This document shows positions 25,975 to 34,792 of a stretch of DNA of 64,000 bases, piece after piece (position 1 is the stretch's first letter; each line of letters opens with the position of its first letter). Both the position numbers and the translations under genes were made by a program. Below the pieces are notes generated by a model. The model was not told the origin of the DNA, searched no databases, and worked only from the letters and a program-made list of their open reading frames with translations. Source of the stretch: Desulfomicrobium escambiense DSM 10707 (GTDB taxonomy: Bacteria > Desulfobacterota > Desulfovibrionia > Desulfovibrionales > Desulfomicrobiaceae); the NCBI RefSeq assembly GCF_000428825.1, contig NZ_AUAR01000007.1, forward strand, positions 148,956 through 212,955, in the 5' to 3' direction.

Positions 25975-26463
25975 CTACTTGAGCCCGGCCGTTCCCTGGA
26001 AGGTCACGGAGACGACCTCGTAGTCCACGCGGCCTTTGGGGACCTGCACGGAAATCTCGTCGCCCTCCCGCTTGCCGAGCAGGGCGCGGCCCACGGGGGA
26101 TTCGATGGAGATGGTGCCCTTGGTGTGGTCGGCCTCGTCGGGGCCGAGCAGGGTGTAGGTCTTCTGGTCGCCCGTCTCCATGTCCTCGAGGGTCACGGTG
26201 GCGCCGAACACGGCCCGGTCGCTCTGCAGTGTGTCGATGTCGATGACGTCGAAGCGGATCATGCGCGACTCGATGTGGCTGATCCGGGCCTCAAGCAGGC
26301 CCTGGCGCTCGCGGGCCGCATCGTACCCCGCGTTCTCGCGCAGGTCGCCCTCCTCGCGGGCTTCCTTGATTGCCTGAATGACGGCGGGCCGTTCCTTCTT
26401 CAGTTCGTCCAGTTCCTTTTCCAAGCGCTTGTAGCCTTCGACTGAAATGGGAATCCTGTTCAT
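25975..26463 (-). CDS. greA: Transcription elongation factor GreA
   Basis: 162 residues beginning MNRIPISVEGYKRLEKEL. The long N-terminal coiled coil (about 10-75) carries the acidic tip EEGDLRENAGYDAARERQ that enters the RNA polymerase secondary channel. The C-terminal FKBP-like domain follows (VGRALLGKREGDEISVQVP). GreA rescues backtracked polymerase by stimulating transcript cleavage. I start it at ATG 26463, with AAGGA upstream; the open frame runs to 26586, but that part contains the ilv terminator. Length is standard. Confidence 0.96.
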   Translation of the reverse strand: MNRIPISVEGYKRLEKELDELKKERPAVIQAIKEAREEGDLRENAGYDAARERQGLLEARISHIESRMIRFDVIDIDTLQSDRAVFGATVTLEDMETGDQKTYTLLGPDEADHTKGTISIESPVGRALLGKREGDEISVQVPKGRVDYEVVSVTFQGTAGLK

Positions 26464-26500
26464 CGTCGTCCTTACTGTGCAGAGATTGTCGTATGGCAAT

Positions 26501-26542
26501 AAAAAAAGATGCTTTGCCCGCCAATGGACTGACGGGCAAAGC
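26501..26542 (-). terminator. Terminator of the ilvBN operon
   Basis: Read on the minus strand, a 10-bp stem (GCTTTGCCCG/CGGGCAAAGC) is followed by a T-rich tract (ATCTTTTTTT). It lies between ilvN and greA, so greA probably has its own promoter in the short gap. Confidence 0.88.
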
Positions 26543-26616
26543 GGGATCGTCTTTTCAAAAGCAAAACTGCTCCCTACGTAGTGCATCGGGCACTGCGGGT
26601 CAAGGGGCGCAACGGT

Positions 26617-26901
26617 TCAATCGGCCATGACCTCTCCCAGGCGGGCGAAGGTTTCCGTCGCGGCGGGCCGCAGGCGCACGTCGTGCACGTCCTGCAGCTT
26701 GCGCATCTGGCGGATCATCTGCTCCAACCGGTCGTCCTCGTTGACCAGGAGCCAGATGCGGCTCTCGCCGCCGCCGTTCAAGGGCAGGCAGAGAATGGCT
26801 TCGACGTTGAAGGCGCGCCGGGAGAAGAGCCCGCAGACGTGGGACATGACGCCGGGGTGGTTGCTGACAAGGACATCGAGGACGGTGCGCGGGCTACTCA
26901 T
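26617..26901 (-). CDS. ilvN: Acetolactate synthase small regulatory subunit IlvN
   Basis: 94 residues containing one ACT domain (VLVSNHPGVMSHVCGLFSRRAFNVEAILCLPL). It is of the short IlvN type, like the E. coli AHAS I subunit of 96 residues, without the long C-terminal domain of IlvH. It binds the catalytic subunit and gives valine feedback inhibition. I choose the ATG at 26901 because GGAGG lies eight bases upstream; a GTG at 26910 is also in frame. It overlaps the ilvB stop by eight bases. Confidence 0.92.
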   Translation of the reverse strand: MSSPRTVLDVLVSNHPGVMSHVCGLFSRRAFNVEAILCLPLNGGGESRIWLLVNEDDRLEQMIRQMRKLQDVHDVRLRPAATETFARLGEVMAD

Positions 26902-28573
26902 GGTTCTCACCTCCGAGCATGGTTCTGTTGGCGGCCCCGGGAGGGACCATGGGCCAGACTTTCTCGTCGCGGTCCACGGGCACGTGGATGAGGGCCGGCC
27001 CCTTGTGGGACAGAGCCTCGCGCAGCACGGCGTCGGGGTCCGCCGCTCCGGCCAGGTCCCAGGTCTTCCAGCCGAAGCCCTGGGCGATGCGCGGGAAATC
27101 GACGTTCACCTCGTAGAGGGACGAGAAGTAGTTGGCCTTGAAGAAGAGTTCCTGCTGCTGGTGCACGAGGCCCAGGCAAACGTTGTTCAGCAGGACGACG
27201 GTCACGTCCGCGCCCTGCTCGGCGGCCGTGGCCATCTCCTGGATGTTCATGAGCAGGCTCCCGTCGCCGCTCACGCAGACGACCTTGCGCTCCGGGGCGG
27301 CCAGAGCCGCGCCGATGGCCGTGGGCAAGCCGAAGCCCATGGTCCCCAGGCCACCCGAGGTCAGCCAGGACATGCCGGGCTGAAAGGGGTAGCTCTGGGC
27401 CGCCCACATCTGGTGCTTGCCCACGTCGGTCACGACCACGGCCGTGTCGCCGCACAGCTCACCCACGCGGCGGATGAGTTCCTGAGGCGTGGCGTGCCCG
27501 CCCTTGTCCGGGATGCACGACGGGAAGGCGCGCTTGAGAGCCGCGATGTAGTCGAGCCACTCCTGACGAGGCGCTTGCGAGACCTTGGGCAGGATGGCCC
27601 GCACCACGTCGCCCACGTCGCCGAGGATGGCCACCGAGGCGGGCCGAAGCTTTTCCAGTTCGCTGTGGTCGATGTCGATGTGGATGACCCGGGCCTGGGG
27701 GCAGAACTCCGCCACCTTGCCCGTGGCCCTGTCGTCGAAGCGCACGCCCGCGGCCACGATGAGGTCGCAGGCCTCCATGGCCATGTTGGTGTGGCGCTGG
27801 GCGTGCATGCCGAGCATCCCCATGCTCAGGGGGTGGTCGTGGGGCACGGCCGTGAGGCCCATGAGGGTCGAGGTCACGGGCATGGACGCGCGCTCGGCCA
27901 GTTCGAGGATCTCCCGGCCCGCGCCCGAGGCCACCACCCCGCCGCCGACCCACAGGACGGGCCGCCGGGCGGCGTCGATCATGCTCACGGCCGACTCCAG
28001 GTCGGCGTCGAAGAAGGCCGGAGCCGGGTCCTTTTCGCCGGGCTCGGGCCAGCTCTCGAACGTCACGGTTTCCAGCTGCACGTCGCGGGGGATGTCGACG
28101 AGCACCGGGCCGGGGCGGCCCGAGGCCGCGATGGCGAAGGCCTCGGGGATGACGCGCAGGAGGTCGGCGGCCTCGCGCACCAGGAAGTTGTGCTTGGTGA
28201 TGGGGATGCTCATGCCGTAGGTGTCCACCTCCTGGAAGGCGTCGGTGCCGATCATGGCCCGGGGCACCTGGCCGGTGATGCAGACCACGGGCACGGAGTC
28301 GAGCTTGGCGTCGGCGATGGCCGTCAGGATGTTGGTCGCGCCGGGGCCGGAGGTGGCAAAGCACACGGCCGGGCGGCCCGTGACCCGGGCCATGCCCTGG
28401 GCCGCGAAGCCGGCGCCCTGTTCGTGGCGGGCCAGGACGTGGCGGATGCGCGCGCTGCGCGAGAGGGCGTCGTAGAGGGGGAGGTTTGCGCCGCCGGGAA
28501 TCCCCGCGATGGTGCGGATGCCCTGGCGTTCGAGAAGGCTGATGGTCAGTTGCGCGCCGGTCATGGAAAACAT
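26894..28573 (-). CDS. ilvB: Acetolactate synthase large catalytic subunit IlvB
   Basis: 559 residues, a ThDP-dependent enzyme that condenses pyruvate with pyruvate or 2-oxobutyrate in valine, leucine and isoleucine synthesis. Visible: N-terminal Pyr domain with the catalytic Glu in ARHEQGAGFAAQGMAR (E51), a central FAD-binding domain, and the C-terminal ThDP motif GDGSLLMNIQEMATAAEQG...NN. Start ATG 28573 has AAGGAG upstream. It is preceded by a Val-rich leader peptide and a terminator, so transcription is probably attenuated by charged valine tRNA. With ilvN it forms a two-gene operon like E. coli ilvBN. Confidence 0.95.
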   Translation of the reverse strand: MFSMTGAQLTISLLERQGIRTIAGIPGGANLPLYDALSRSARIRHVLARHEQGAGFAAQGMARVTGRPAVCFATSGPGATNILTAIADAKLDSVPVVCITGQVPRAMIGTDAFQEVDTYGMSIPITKHNFLVREAADLLRVIPEAFAIAASGRPGPVLVDIPRDVQLETVTFESWPEPGEKDPAPAFFDADLESAVSMIDAARRPVLWVGGGVVASGAGREILELAERASMPVTSTLMGLTAVPHDHPLSMGMLGMHAQRHTNMAMEACDLIVAAGVRFDDRATGKVAEFCPQARVIHIDIDHSELEKLRPASVAILGDVGDVVRAILPKVSQAPRQEWLDYIAALKRAFPSCIPDKGGHATPQELIRRVGELCGDTAVVVTDVGKHQMWAAQSYPFQPGMSWLTSGGLGTMGFGLPTAIGAALAAPERKVVCVSGDGSLLMNIQEMATAAEQGADVTVVLLNNVCLGLVHQQQELFFKANYFSSLYEVNVDFPRIAQGFGWKTWDLAGAADPDAVLREALSHKGPALIHVPVDRDEKVWPMVPPGAANRTMLGGENHE

Positions 28574-28622
28574 CGTGCACTCCTTGTTCGGCTCGTCCGT
28601 TGACCGGCGAGGGGGTGAGCCG

Positions 28623-28661
28623 AAAAAGGAAAACCCCCGCCGGCGCCTGCGCTGGCGGGGG
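28623..28661 (-). terminator. Attenuator terminator in the ilvBN leader
   Basis: On the minus strand an 8-bp GC stem (CCCCCGCC/GGCGGGGG) is followed by TTTTCCTTTTT. It lies 22 bases after the leader-peptide stop and about 50 bases before the ilvB ATG, exactly where a transcription attenuator should be. Confidence 0.82.
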
Positions 28662-28682
28662 TGAAGCGTCGTCCAAATCCCG

Positions 28683-28763
28683 TTACAGCGTCAGGGCGTC
28701 CCTAACTACGCATACTACGACGACTACGACTAGGCTGACGAAGGCGTTGCAGATGCGGTTCAT
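28683..28763 (-). CDS. ilvBN leader peptide (IvbL-like)
   Basis: A 26-residue reading frame on the minus strand, starting MNRICNAF. It holds the run VVVVVVCVV (eight Val codons in nine, four of them GTA), and ends TAA. GAGGAA precedes the ATG. It resembles E. coli IvbL, whose Val-rich run controls ilvBN by attenuation. When charged Val-tRNA is short, ribosomes should stall in the run and prevent formation of the downstream terminator hairpin (28623-28661). Too short for ordinary gene finders. The Val run and position make the call strong; the RNA switch itself is inferred. Confidence 0.85.
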   Translation of the reverse strand: MNRICNAFVSLVVVVVVCVVRDALTL

Positions 28764-28808
28764 GGGATGTTCCTCGGGATTTCGGGTAATCGAGTATCGA
28801 ATGATTCG

Positions 28809-28837
28809 TGCCTATGACTTTCGAAATTCCATGTCAA
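28809..28837 (-). promoter_or_regulatory. Candidate promoter of the ilv leader
   Basis: On the minus strand a perfect TTGACA (28832-28837) is followed after 17 bases by TAGGCA (28809-28814), a weak -10. Transcription would begin about 40 bases before the leader-peptide ATG. Confidence 0.5.
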
Positions 28838-29003
28838 GGGACTCTTGACCGCGAAGGGACGGCAGGTCAAAAAACACCTTCATACGGTCGCGCCCGGTCA
28901 GTGCGGCGAATTCGCGCCGGGCCTTGATTCAGACCCGCGATGCGGGCATAGTGAGCCCGCGGCCAATCTTCGTGTTCACCTTCAACCACACAGAGGAGGG
29001 CTC

Positions 29004-29555
29004 ATGCCCACATCGGAATACACGCTTTTCAGCGGCGGCGCACCGGGAGCGGAAGCGGAATTCGGCCGGATGGCCGAAAAATTCGGCGTGCAGGAAGTGA
29101 CCTTCACCTTCGAAGGCCACAAGATCGAACGTTCCAGAGGCCTGAGAGTCCTGACCCCCGAAGAACTCATGCGCAAGGACGTGAGCCTGAGCTACGTCTC
29201 GAAGCTGCTGAACCGCACCTTCACCAACGCGCCCACGATGCGCAGCATCCTGCAGACCATCATGTACCAGATCGACTCGGGCCACGAGGTCTTCGTCGTC
29301 GGCACCATCATGGAGGACGGCACGGTCAAGGGCGGCACGGGCTGGGGCACCGAGTTCGCCAAGATCTGCAACAAGCCCCTCTACGCCTTCGGCCAGGTCC
29401 GCAACGCCTGGCACAAGTGGACCGGCGAGATCTGGGAGCGCTGCGAGACCCCGACCATCACCAACCACCACTTCTGCGGCACCGGCACCCGCTTCCTGGA
29501 AGACAACGGCCGCCAGGCCATCGCCGACCTGTTCGCCAAGTCCTTCGGCAAATAG
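29004..29555 (+). CDS. SLOG/DprA-like Rossmann protein, function unknown
   Basis: 183 residues. The N-terminus TLFSGGAPGAEAEFGRMAEKFGV reads like the nucleotide-binding GGAxGA loop of the SLOG (SMF/DprA/YpsA-like) superfamily. A later segment GTIMEDGTVKGGTGWGTEFAKICNKPLYAF could be the second conserved half. I cannot name a specific function; members bind nucleotides or their derivatives. Start at ATG 29004, behind AGAGGAGG. Single gene with a strong terminator. Confidence 0.65.
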   Translation: MPTSEYTLFSGGAPGAEAEFGRMAEKFGVQEVTFTFEGHKIERSRGLRVLTPEELMRKDVSLSYVSKLLNRTFTNAPTMRSILQTIMYQIDSGHEVFVVGTIMEDGTVKGGTGWGTEFAKICNKPLYAFGQVRNAWHKWTGEIWERCETPTITNHHFCGTGTRFLEDNGRQAIADLFAKSFGK

Positions 29556-29572
29556 AGCCTTCCCGCCTTTCC

Positions 29573-29615
29573 ATAGGTCCTATGGGTCCCATCCGACCCA
29601 TAGGACCTATTTTTT
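29573..29615. terminator. Long perfect hairpin terminator overlapping a stop codon
   Basis: A perfect 16-bp stem (ATAGGTCCTATGGGTC and its complement) with a 6-base loop and TTTTT on the plus side. The stop codon of the convergent FAD oxidoreductase gene (29607-29609) lies inside the stem. It probably ends the SLOG-like gene and may also stop minus-strand transcription. Confidence 0.9.
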
Positions 29616-31178
29616 CATCTCCCGCAGCACCGCCTGCGCCACCGCCACCCCGTCCATGGCCGCCGAGACGATGCCCCCCGCATAACCCGCCCCTTCCCCG
29701 CAGGGAAAAAGCCCGGACACCTCCGGGTGCATGAGCGTCTCGCGGTCGCGCGGGATGCGCACCGGCGAACTCGTGCGCGACTCCGCGGCCAAAAGCGTGG
29801 CCTCGGCGCTGTCGAAGCCCTTGTGCTTGGCGCCCAGGATGGACAGGCCCTCGCGCAGGGCCCGGGCCACGAAGCCGGGCAGCAGCTCGTGCAGCGGGGC
29901 CGCGTATACCCCGGGGATGTAGGAGGTCTTGCCCAGGACCCCGGACAGCCGCCCGGCTAGGAAATCCGGCACGCGCTGGGCCGGGGCGCGCTGCGTCGTC
30001 CCGTCGCCGGCCCGGAACATGTCCTGCTCCACCGAAGCCTGGAACCGCAGCAAGGCCAGGGGATCGCGTTCCGCTACGTCGTCGGGCCGGACCTCGGCCA
30101 CCAGTCCGGCGTTGGCGAAGGGCGCGCTGCGGCTGGCCAGGCTCATGCCGTTCAGGACCAGTTCGCCCGGCGCCGTGGAGGCCGGAACCACGAACCCACC
30201 CGGACACATGCAGAAAGAGAAGACGCCCCGCTCGGCCGTCTGGCAGGCCAGCCGGTAGCTGGCCGCGGGCAGGGCCGGATGGCGCGGCGACTGGTGGTAG
30301 AACATGCGGTCCACCAGCGCCTGCGGGTGTTCGATGCGCACGCCCAGGGCAAAGGGCTTGGCCTCGATGCGCACACCCTGCCGCTGCAGGAGATGGTAGA
30401 CGTCGCGGGCCGAATGCCCTGTGGCCAGGATCACGGCGTCGCCCTCGACGCTCTCCCCGCCCGCCAGGCGCACGCCCCGCACCCTACCCCCGTCGAGGAG
30501 GAGGTCGGACACGTGGGCCCCAAAATGAATCTCACCGCCGGCGGCCACAATGGCCTCGCGCATGCCCCGCACGAGCCGCGGCAGGACGTTGGAGCCCAGA
30601 TGCGGGTGGGCATCCACGCGGATGTCTTCCGATGCCCCGAAGGACACGAAGAGGTCCAGGATGCGGTCCACGTCGCCGCGCTTGGTGGCGCGGGTGTAGA
30701 GCTTGCCGTCGGAATAGGTGCCGGCCCCGCCCTCGCCGAAGCAGTAGTTGGAATGCGGGTCGATGAGCCCTTCGGAATAGATCCTCTTCACGTCCTTGAG
30801 GCGCGAGCGCACGTCCCGGCCGCGCTCCAGAAGCACGGGCCTGATGCCCGCCTCCAGAAGCGTCAGGGCGGCGAAGTACCCGCCGGGCCCGGCCCCGACC
30901 ACCACCGCCCGTTTCCCGCCAAGCGGAGCCGGCCGGAAGATCGAGGCGCCCCGTTCCTCCCCGCCCACGGCCACGCGCAACTGAAAGCGCGGCATGCGGG
31001 CGCGGGCGTCGATGGAGCGGCGCACCACGCGCACGGGCGCGGGGTCGCTGTCCGGGCGCCCGGCCTTGGCCAGGGCGTGAGCGCGGATGTGCGCGGCGTC
31101 GCCGATCCGGTCGGGTTCGACCAGGATCTCGACATGAACCGTGTCGGTCGTCGATGTCCGTTGATTCGTCAAAACCAT
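29607..31178 (-). CDS. FAD-dependent dehydrogenase (NAD(P)/FAD oxidoreductase)
   Basis: About 523 residues. A roughly 80-residue N-terminal domain comes first, then an FAD dinucleotide-binding motif (VVVGAGPGGYFAALTLLEAGIRPVLLERG, starting near residue 92). Next are the conserved stretches SNYCFGEGGAGTYSDGKLYTR and FSFCMCPGGFVVPAST, and a C-terminal FAD motif GLFPCGEGAGYAGGIVSAAMDG. This is the widespread family annotated as FAD-dependent dehydrogenases; the substrate is unknown. It overlaps the HAD gene by ten bases. The ATG at 31178 sits only one base from GGAGG; TTG two codons later is better spaced, so the start may be 31172. Confidence 0.85.
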   Translation of the reverse strand: MVLTNQRTSTTDTVHVEILVEPDRIGDAAHIRAHALAKAGRPDSDPAPVRVVRRSIDARARMPRFQLRVAVGGEERGASIFRPAPLGGKRAVVVGAGPGGYFAALTLLEAGIRPVLLERGRDVRSRLKDVKRIYSEGLIDPHSNYCFGEGGAGTYSDGKLYTRATKRGDVDRILDLFVSFGASEDIRVDAHPHLGSNVLPRLVRGMREAIVAAGGEIHFGAHVSDLLLDGGRVRGVRLAGGESVEGDAVILATGHSARDVYHLLQRQGVRIEAKPFALGVRIEHPQALVDRMFYHQSPRHPALPAASYRLACQTAERGVFSFCMCPGGFVVPASTAPGELVLNGMSLASRSAPFANAGLVAEVRPDDVAERDPLALLRFQASVEQDMFRAGDGTTQRAPAQRVPDFLAGRLSGVLGKTSYIPGVYAAPLHELLPGFVARALREGLSILGAKHKGFDSAEATLLAAESRTSSPVRIPRDRETLMHPEVSGLFPCGEGAGYAGGIVSAAMDGVAVAQAVLREMKK

Positions 31179-31831
31179 TCCTCCCGCATGAGCAGCGCCC
31201 GGGACAGGGACGGGTACATGGCCGCGGCCCCCCCGCGCACGTCGTCCTCGGGCACGGCCAGATCCGGGACCATGATGGCCCGGGCGCCGGACGCGATGGC
31301 CGCCCGCATGCCGGGGTTCGAGTCCTCGAACACGACGCAGTCCGCCGCGCGCACCCCGAGGCAGGCGCTGGCCCGGTGGTAGATGTCCGGGTCCGGCTTG
31401 GGGCGCTCGACCTGCTCGACGGTCATCGTGGCCGCAAAGCGGAAGAGCTCGGGCCAGGCCTCGCGGTTGCGCTCCACGGCCTCGCGCGACGAGGACGTGG
31501 CCAGGGCCATGGGCACGCCCTGCCCTTCGAGCCACAGCACCATCTCCAGGGCGCCCTCCTTGGGCGGGATGGCCGCCGTCCTGCGCTCTGCCTCGCGCGC
31601 CGCCTTCCAGTTGCGCCGGAACTCGTCGAGGGGAAAATCCTTAAACCACTGAGTGAGCTTTTGCTCGCACAGCACATTGGGCACGCCCACGAGATGGGCG
31701 TAGTGCGCGTCGTCGAGATCGAAACCCAGCAGGGCGGCCTCGCGTTGCCAGATCCGCTTGAGGGTGACCTCGGTGTCGAGAAGCAGGCCGTCCATGTCGA
31801 AGAGGACGGCCGCGGGGCGTTTGGTGTTCAT
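31169..31831 (-). CDS. HAD-superfamily hydrolase (beta-phosphoglucomutase-like)
   Basis: 220 residues. HAD motif I is LFDMDGLLLDTE (nucleophile Asp in DMD), motif II is ATSSSREAV, motif III Lys is in RPKPDPDIY, and motif IV is VFEDSNPGMRAAIASG. The helical cap between motifs I and II places it with the beta-phosphoglucomutase and phosphatase subgroup. It likely removes phosphate from a small sugar or metabolite. First gene of a two-gene unit with the FAD oxidoreductase. Confidence 0.9.
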   Translation of the reverse strand: MNTKRPAAVLFDMDGLLLDTEVTLKRIWQREAALLGFDLDDAHYAHLVGVPNVLCEQKLTQWFKDFPLDEFRRNWKAAREAERRTAAIPPKEGALEMVLWLEGQGVPMALATSSSREAVERNREAWPELFRFAATMTVEQVERPKPDPDIYHRASACLGVRAADCVVFEDSNPGMRAAIASGARAIMVPDLAVPEDDVRGGAAAMYPSLSRALLMREEWF

Positions 31832-31913
31832 GGGGTAAGGAGCTAAGGCCGAACGGGGCAGGAAGCAAGAGTCAAATCGACCGGTAGGACAGCGTCGACT
31901 GCGGCGCCCCGAG

Positions 31914-32396
31914 TCAGCGCCCTGCGGCGGAAGGAACGGAAACGAAGCACTGGCGCACGACCCGCCCCCAATAGGGGTCGTCGAACTCGTCCTGGGAGTA
32001 CTCGCACCCCGTGAATTCGTCGATGACTCGGCACCAGAAGCAGGTGGCGTACCCCGCATCCCGAAGCTGCTTGACCTGCCAGGGGCCTGGGTGCGCCGCG
32101 AAAATGCGGCTCGCGAAATCCTTGCCCAGGCGGCGCCCCCGCATGGACGGCACGATGTAGAACTCGCAGACCTCGCAGCCCTCCCCTTCCGCGACCTTGA
32201 TGGCGGCGAAGCCGACGGGGGAACCGTCGACGTGAAGCAGATAGCCCCTGACAGGCCCGCCCAGGGCCGTGTCGAGGTCGAACAGCCCATCCGGGCCGGG
32301 AAGCTTGCCGGTGATGGCCGAGAATTCGGCTTCGTAGGCCTGGCAGAGGTTCAAATAGACGTGGATGTTTGCGTCGTCGACGTCGCGTATTTCCAT
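31914..32396 (-). CDS. GNAT family N-acetyltransferase
   Basis: 160 residues of the GNAT fold. The acetyl-CoA-binding segment is CEFYIVPSMRGRRLGKDFASRIF (R/Q-x-x-G-x-G/A-like loop RGRRLG), preceded by PVGFAAIKVAEGEGCEVCEFYI. The acceptor is unknown; the protein may acetylate an amine, peptide or antibiotic. Starts at MEIRDVDD (32396). Single gene divergent from the K+ channel gene. Confidence 0.88.
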   Translation of the reverse strand: MEIRDVDDANIHVYLNLCQAYEAEFSAITGKLPGPDGLFDLDTALGGPVRGYLLHVDGSPVGFAAIKVAEGEGCEVCEFYIVPSMRGRRLGKDFASRIFAAHPGPWQVKQLRDAGYATCFWCRVIDEFTGCEYSQDEFDDPYWGRVVRQCFVSVPSAAGR

Positions 32397-32576
32397 GAAA
32401 GGCCTCCCTGCAGCGTGAAGAAACCCGCTGATGTCCCGACGCGTCCACACTGTCAACCGCATGGGGCCGATGCGACGGCGGGAGCCTGAACGGGCGATGA
32501 TGCCGCCGATCCGCCTTGATCCCCGCGGCCATCCTGGGCTAGGCTCACGTTTCAACGCCAACACCGAAGGACACAC

Positions 32577-34292
32577 ATGAAATTCCTGGTCTCGCAGATG
32601 ACGGCTTTGGTCAACCGCGCCAAGCAGCGAAGCAACACGCGCCTCATGAACAGATTCCTGCTCATCCTGCTCGGCTTCTTCCTCTTCTACACCGTCATCT
32701 TCCACTTCGTCATGGCCTACGAAGGGCAGAAGCACTCCTGGCTCACGGGCCTGTACTGGACCCTGACGGTCATGAGCACCCTGGGCTTCGGCGACATCAC
32801 CTTCACCTCGGACCTGGGACGCCTCTTCTCCATCATCGTCATGCTGAGCGGCGTCGTCTTCCTGCTCATTGTCTTCCCCTTCACCTTCATCCAGTTCTTC
32901 TACGCGCCCTGGCTGGACGCCCAGAACAGGGCCAGGGCCCCGCGCTTCGTGCCCGAAGGTGTCCGCGGCCACGTCATCCTGACCCATTTCGACGCCGTCT
33001 CCCTCAACCTGGTCGACAAACTCGACCAGTACGGCATCCCCAACGTCATCCTCGTGGCCGATCTGCAGCAGGCCCTGAACCTGCACGACACGGGCCTCAA
33101 CGTGGTCGTGGGGGAAGTCGACGACCCCGAGACCTACAACCGGCTGCGCGTCCACGACGCGGCCATGGTCGTGGTCATGAACGACGACGTGGCCAGCACG
33201 AACATCATCTTCACCATCCGCGAGGTCAACGACACCGTGCCGGTCATCGCCAACGCCGACATGGAGGACTCCGTCGACATCCTCGACCTGGCGGGCAGCA
33301 CGCACACCTTCCAGTTCACCAAAAAACTGGGGGAAGTCCTGGCCGGACGGGTCCTGGGGCTGAACACGAAGGCCAACGTCATCGGCGCCTTCAACGAACT
33401 GCTCATCGCCGAGGCTCCGGTCTCGGACTCGCCGCTGCAGGGCAAGACCCTGGCCGAAAGCCACCTGCGCGAACTGACCGGGGTCAATGTCGTCGGCGTG
33501 TGGGAAAAGGGCCGGATCGGGCTTCCGGGTCCGCGGACCGTCATCGGGGCGTCGACGATCCTGGTCCTGGCCGGTTCGCGGGCGCAGCTGGACGGCTACG
33601 ACAGGCTCGTCGGCGCGGGGGAACGCGATCCCGAAAACCGGGGGCCGGTTCTGATCCTCGGCGGCGGACGGGTCGGGATGTCCGTCGCCCAGACCCTGGC
33701 CGGGCGGGGCATCGATTACCGGATCGTGGAAAAAAAGGCACCGAAAACAGGGGGCGACGAGCGCCTCATCCTCGGCAGTGCGTCGGATCTGGACGTCCTC
33801 ATCCAAGCGGGCATCCAGGACACGCCCTCCATCATCATCACCACCCACGACGACGACCTGAACATCTTCCTGACCATCTACTGCCGCCGCCTGCGACCCG
33901 ACGCCCAGATCATCAGCAGGGCCAGCCTGGACCGCAACGTCAACACCATGCACCGCGCCGGGGCCAACCTCGTCATGTCCTACGCGTCGCTGTGCACCAC
34001 AACCATCATCAACCTGCTCAAGCCCGAAAAGCTGCTCGTGATCTCCGAAGGACTGAACATCTTCCGCTCCCAGCCGGGCACGGCCATCATCGGCAAGGCC
34101 CTGCGGGATCAGGACATCCGCGAGGAAACAGGCTGCAGCGTCATCGCCATCAGGCGCGGCGAAAGCATGCTCATCAACCCCGACCCCGATACCGTCACGG
34201 AAGCGAAGGACGAACTCATCCTCATCGCCACGGCCGAAGCCGAGAAGAAATTCACGGAGCGGTATCAGGGGCCCGTCGGCATGCGAAAATAA
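32577..34292 (+). CDS. Potassium channel with two RCK (TrkA-N/C) domains
   Basis: 571 residues. Two transmembrane helices (about 25-47 and 83-110) flank a pore loop with the selectivity filter TLGFGD (68-73); this is a K+ filter with F instead of the common Y. Two TrkA-N/RCK modules follow. The first is HVILTHFDAVSLNLVDKL; the second has a full GGGRVG Rossmann loop near residue 361. TrkA-C segments lie after each. The layout resembles GsuK-type bacterial channels gated by nucleotides or calcium. Single gene. Confidence 0.9.
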   Translation: MKFLVSQMTALVNRAKQRSNTRLMNRFLLILLGFFLFYTVIFHFVMAYEGQKHSWLTGLYWTLTVMSTLGFGDITFTSDLGRLFSIIVMLSGVVFLLIVFPFTFIQFFYAPWLDAQNRARAPRFVPEGVRGHVILTHFDAVSLNLVDKLDQYGIPNVILVADLQQALNLHDTGLNVVVGEVDDPETYNRLRVHDAAMVVVMNDDVASTNIIFTIREVNDTVPVIANADMEDSVDILDLAGSTHTFQFTKKLGEVLAGRVLGLNTKANVIGAFNELLIAEAPVSDSPLQGKTLAESHLRELTGVNVVGVWEKGRIGLPGPRTVIGASTILVLAGSRAQLDGYDRLVGAGERDPENRGPVLILGGGRVGMSVAQTLAGRGIDYRIVEKKAPKTGGDERLILGSASDLDVLIQAGIQDTPSIIITTHDDDLNIFLTIYCRRLRPDAQIISRASLDRNVNTMHRAGANLVMSYASLCTTTIINLLKPEKLLVISEGLNIFRSQPGTAIIGKALRDQDIREETGCSVIAIRRGESMLINPDPDTVTEAKDELILIATAEAEKKFTERYQGPVGMRK

Positions 34293-34792
34293 AGCACTCG
34301 GCGGACGCAATGCCCGTCGCCGCCCAAACCGCCGTTCGAACTCCAGGCCTGCCTCACCCGCACGTCCCCGCCCGGGTCATGCGTCACGTCAATTCATGCC
34401 GCTTCTTACATATTTCTACGAAAAAACATTGATTCGCACTGAAGTTTCAGTGTATCGTCTTGTAAAATTCATTATTTTCTATTTACATTACTGAAATATT
34501 AACAATTTTAAATTCAAGCATCCGTTTTTCGCAATGACGAGACTTCTGAGATGCATGTCATTATTCTCGATGACAGAAGCGTCATATCCTTCATACATGC
34601 TCATTAATGATATTTTTTCGCAATAAAGACACCCTGATTTGCCGCCATGACATCACAGCCCGCAACAAACATCTCGCATTCCGCACAGGGCCGCGCACAC
34701 GGCAATTCGGAGTCACGGCCCGGACGGCAGATTTCCGGCAGGCTCGCCGAATATTCCCGTACAACAGCCATCGAAACGGAAGGGGGAATTCG
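34293..34792 (+). promoter_or_regulatory. AT-rich control region upstream of cycX-haoA
   Basis: 500 bp with no convincing gene and far more A+T than its neighbours from about 34.40 to 34.63 kb. It contains two clear inverted repeats: CACTGAA-GT-TTCAGTG (34437-34452) and TGTCAT-N8-ATGACA (34556-34575). Both have the form of regulator binding sites. I could not match either to a known nitrite or NO regulator motif. A promoter for cycX is expected here but its -10/-35 could not be placed. Confidence 0.5.
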
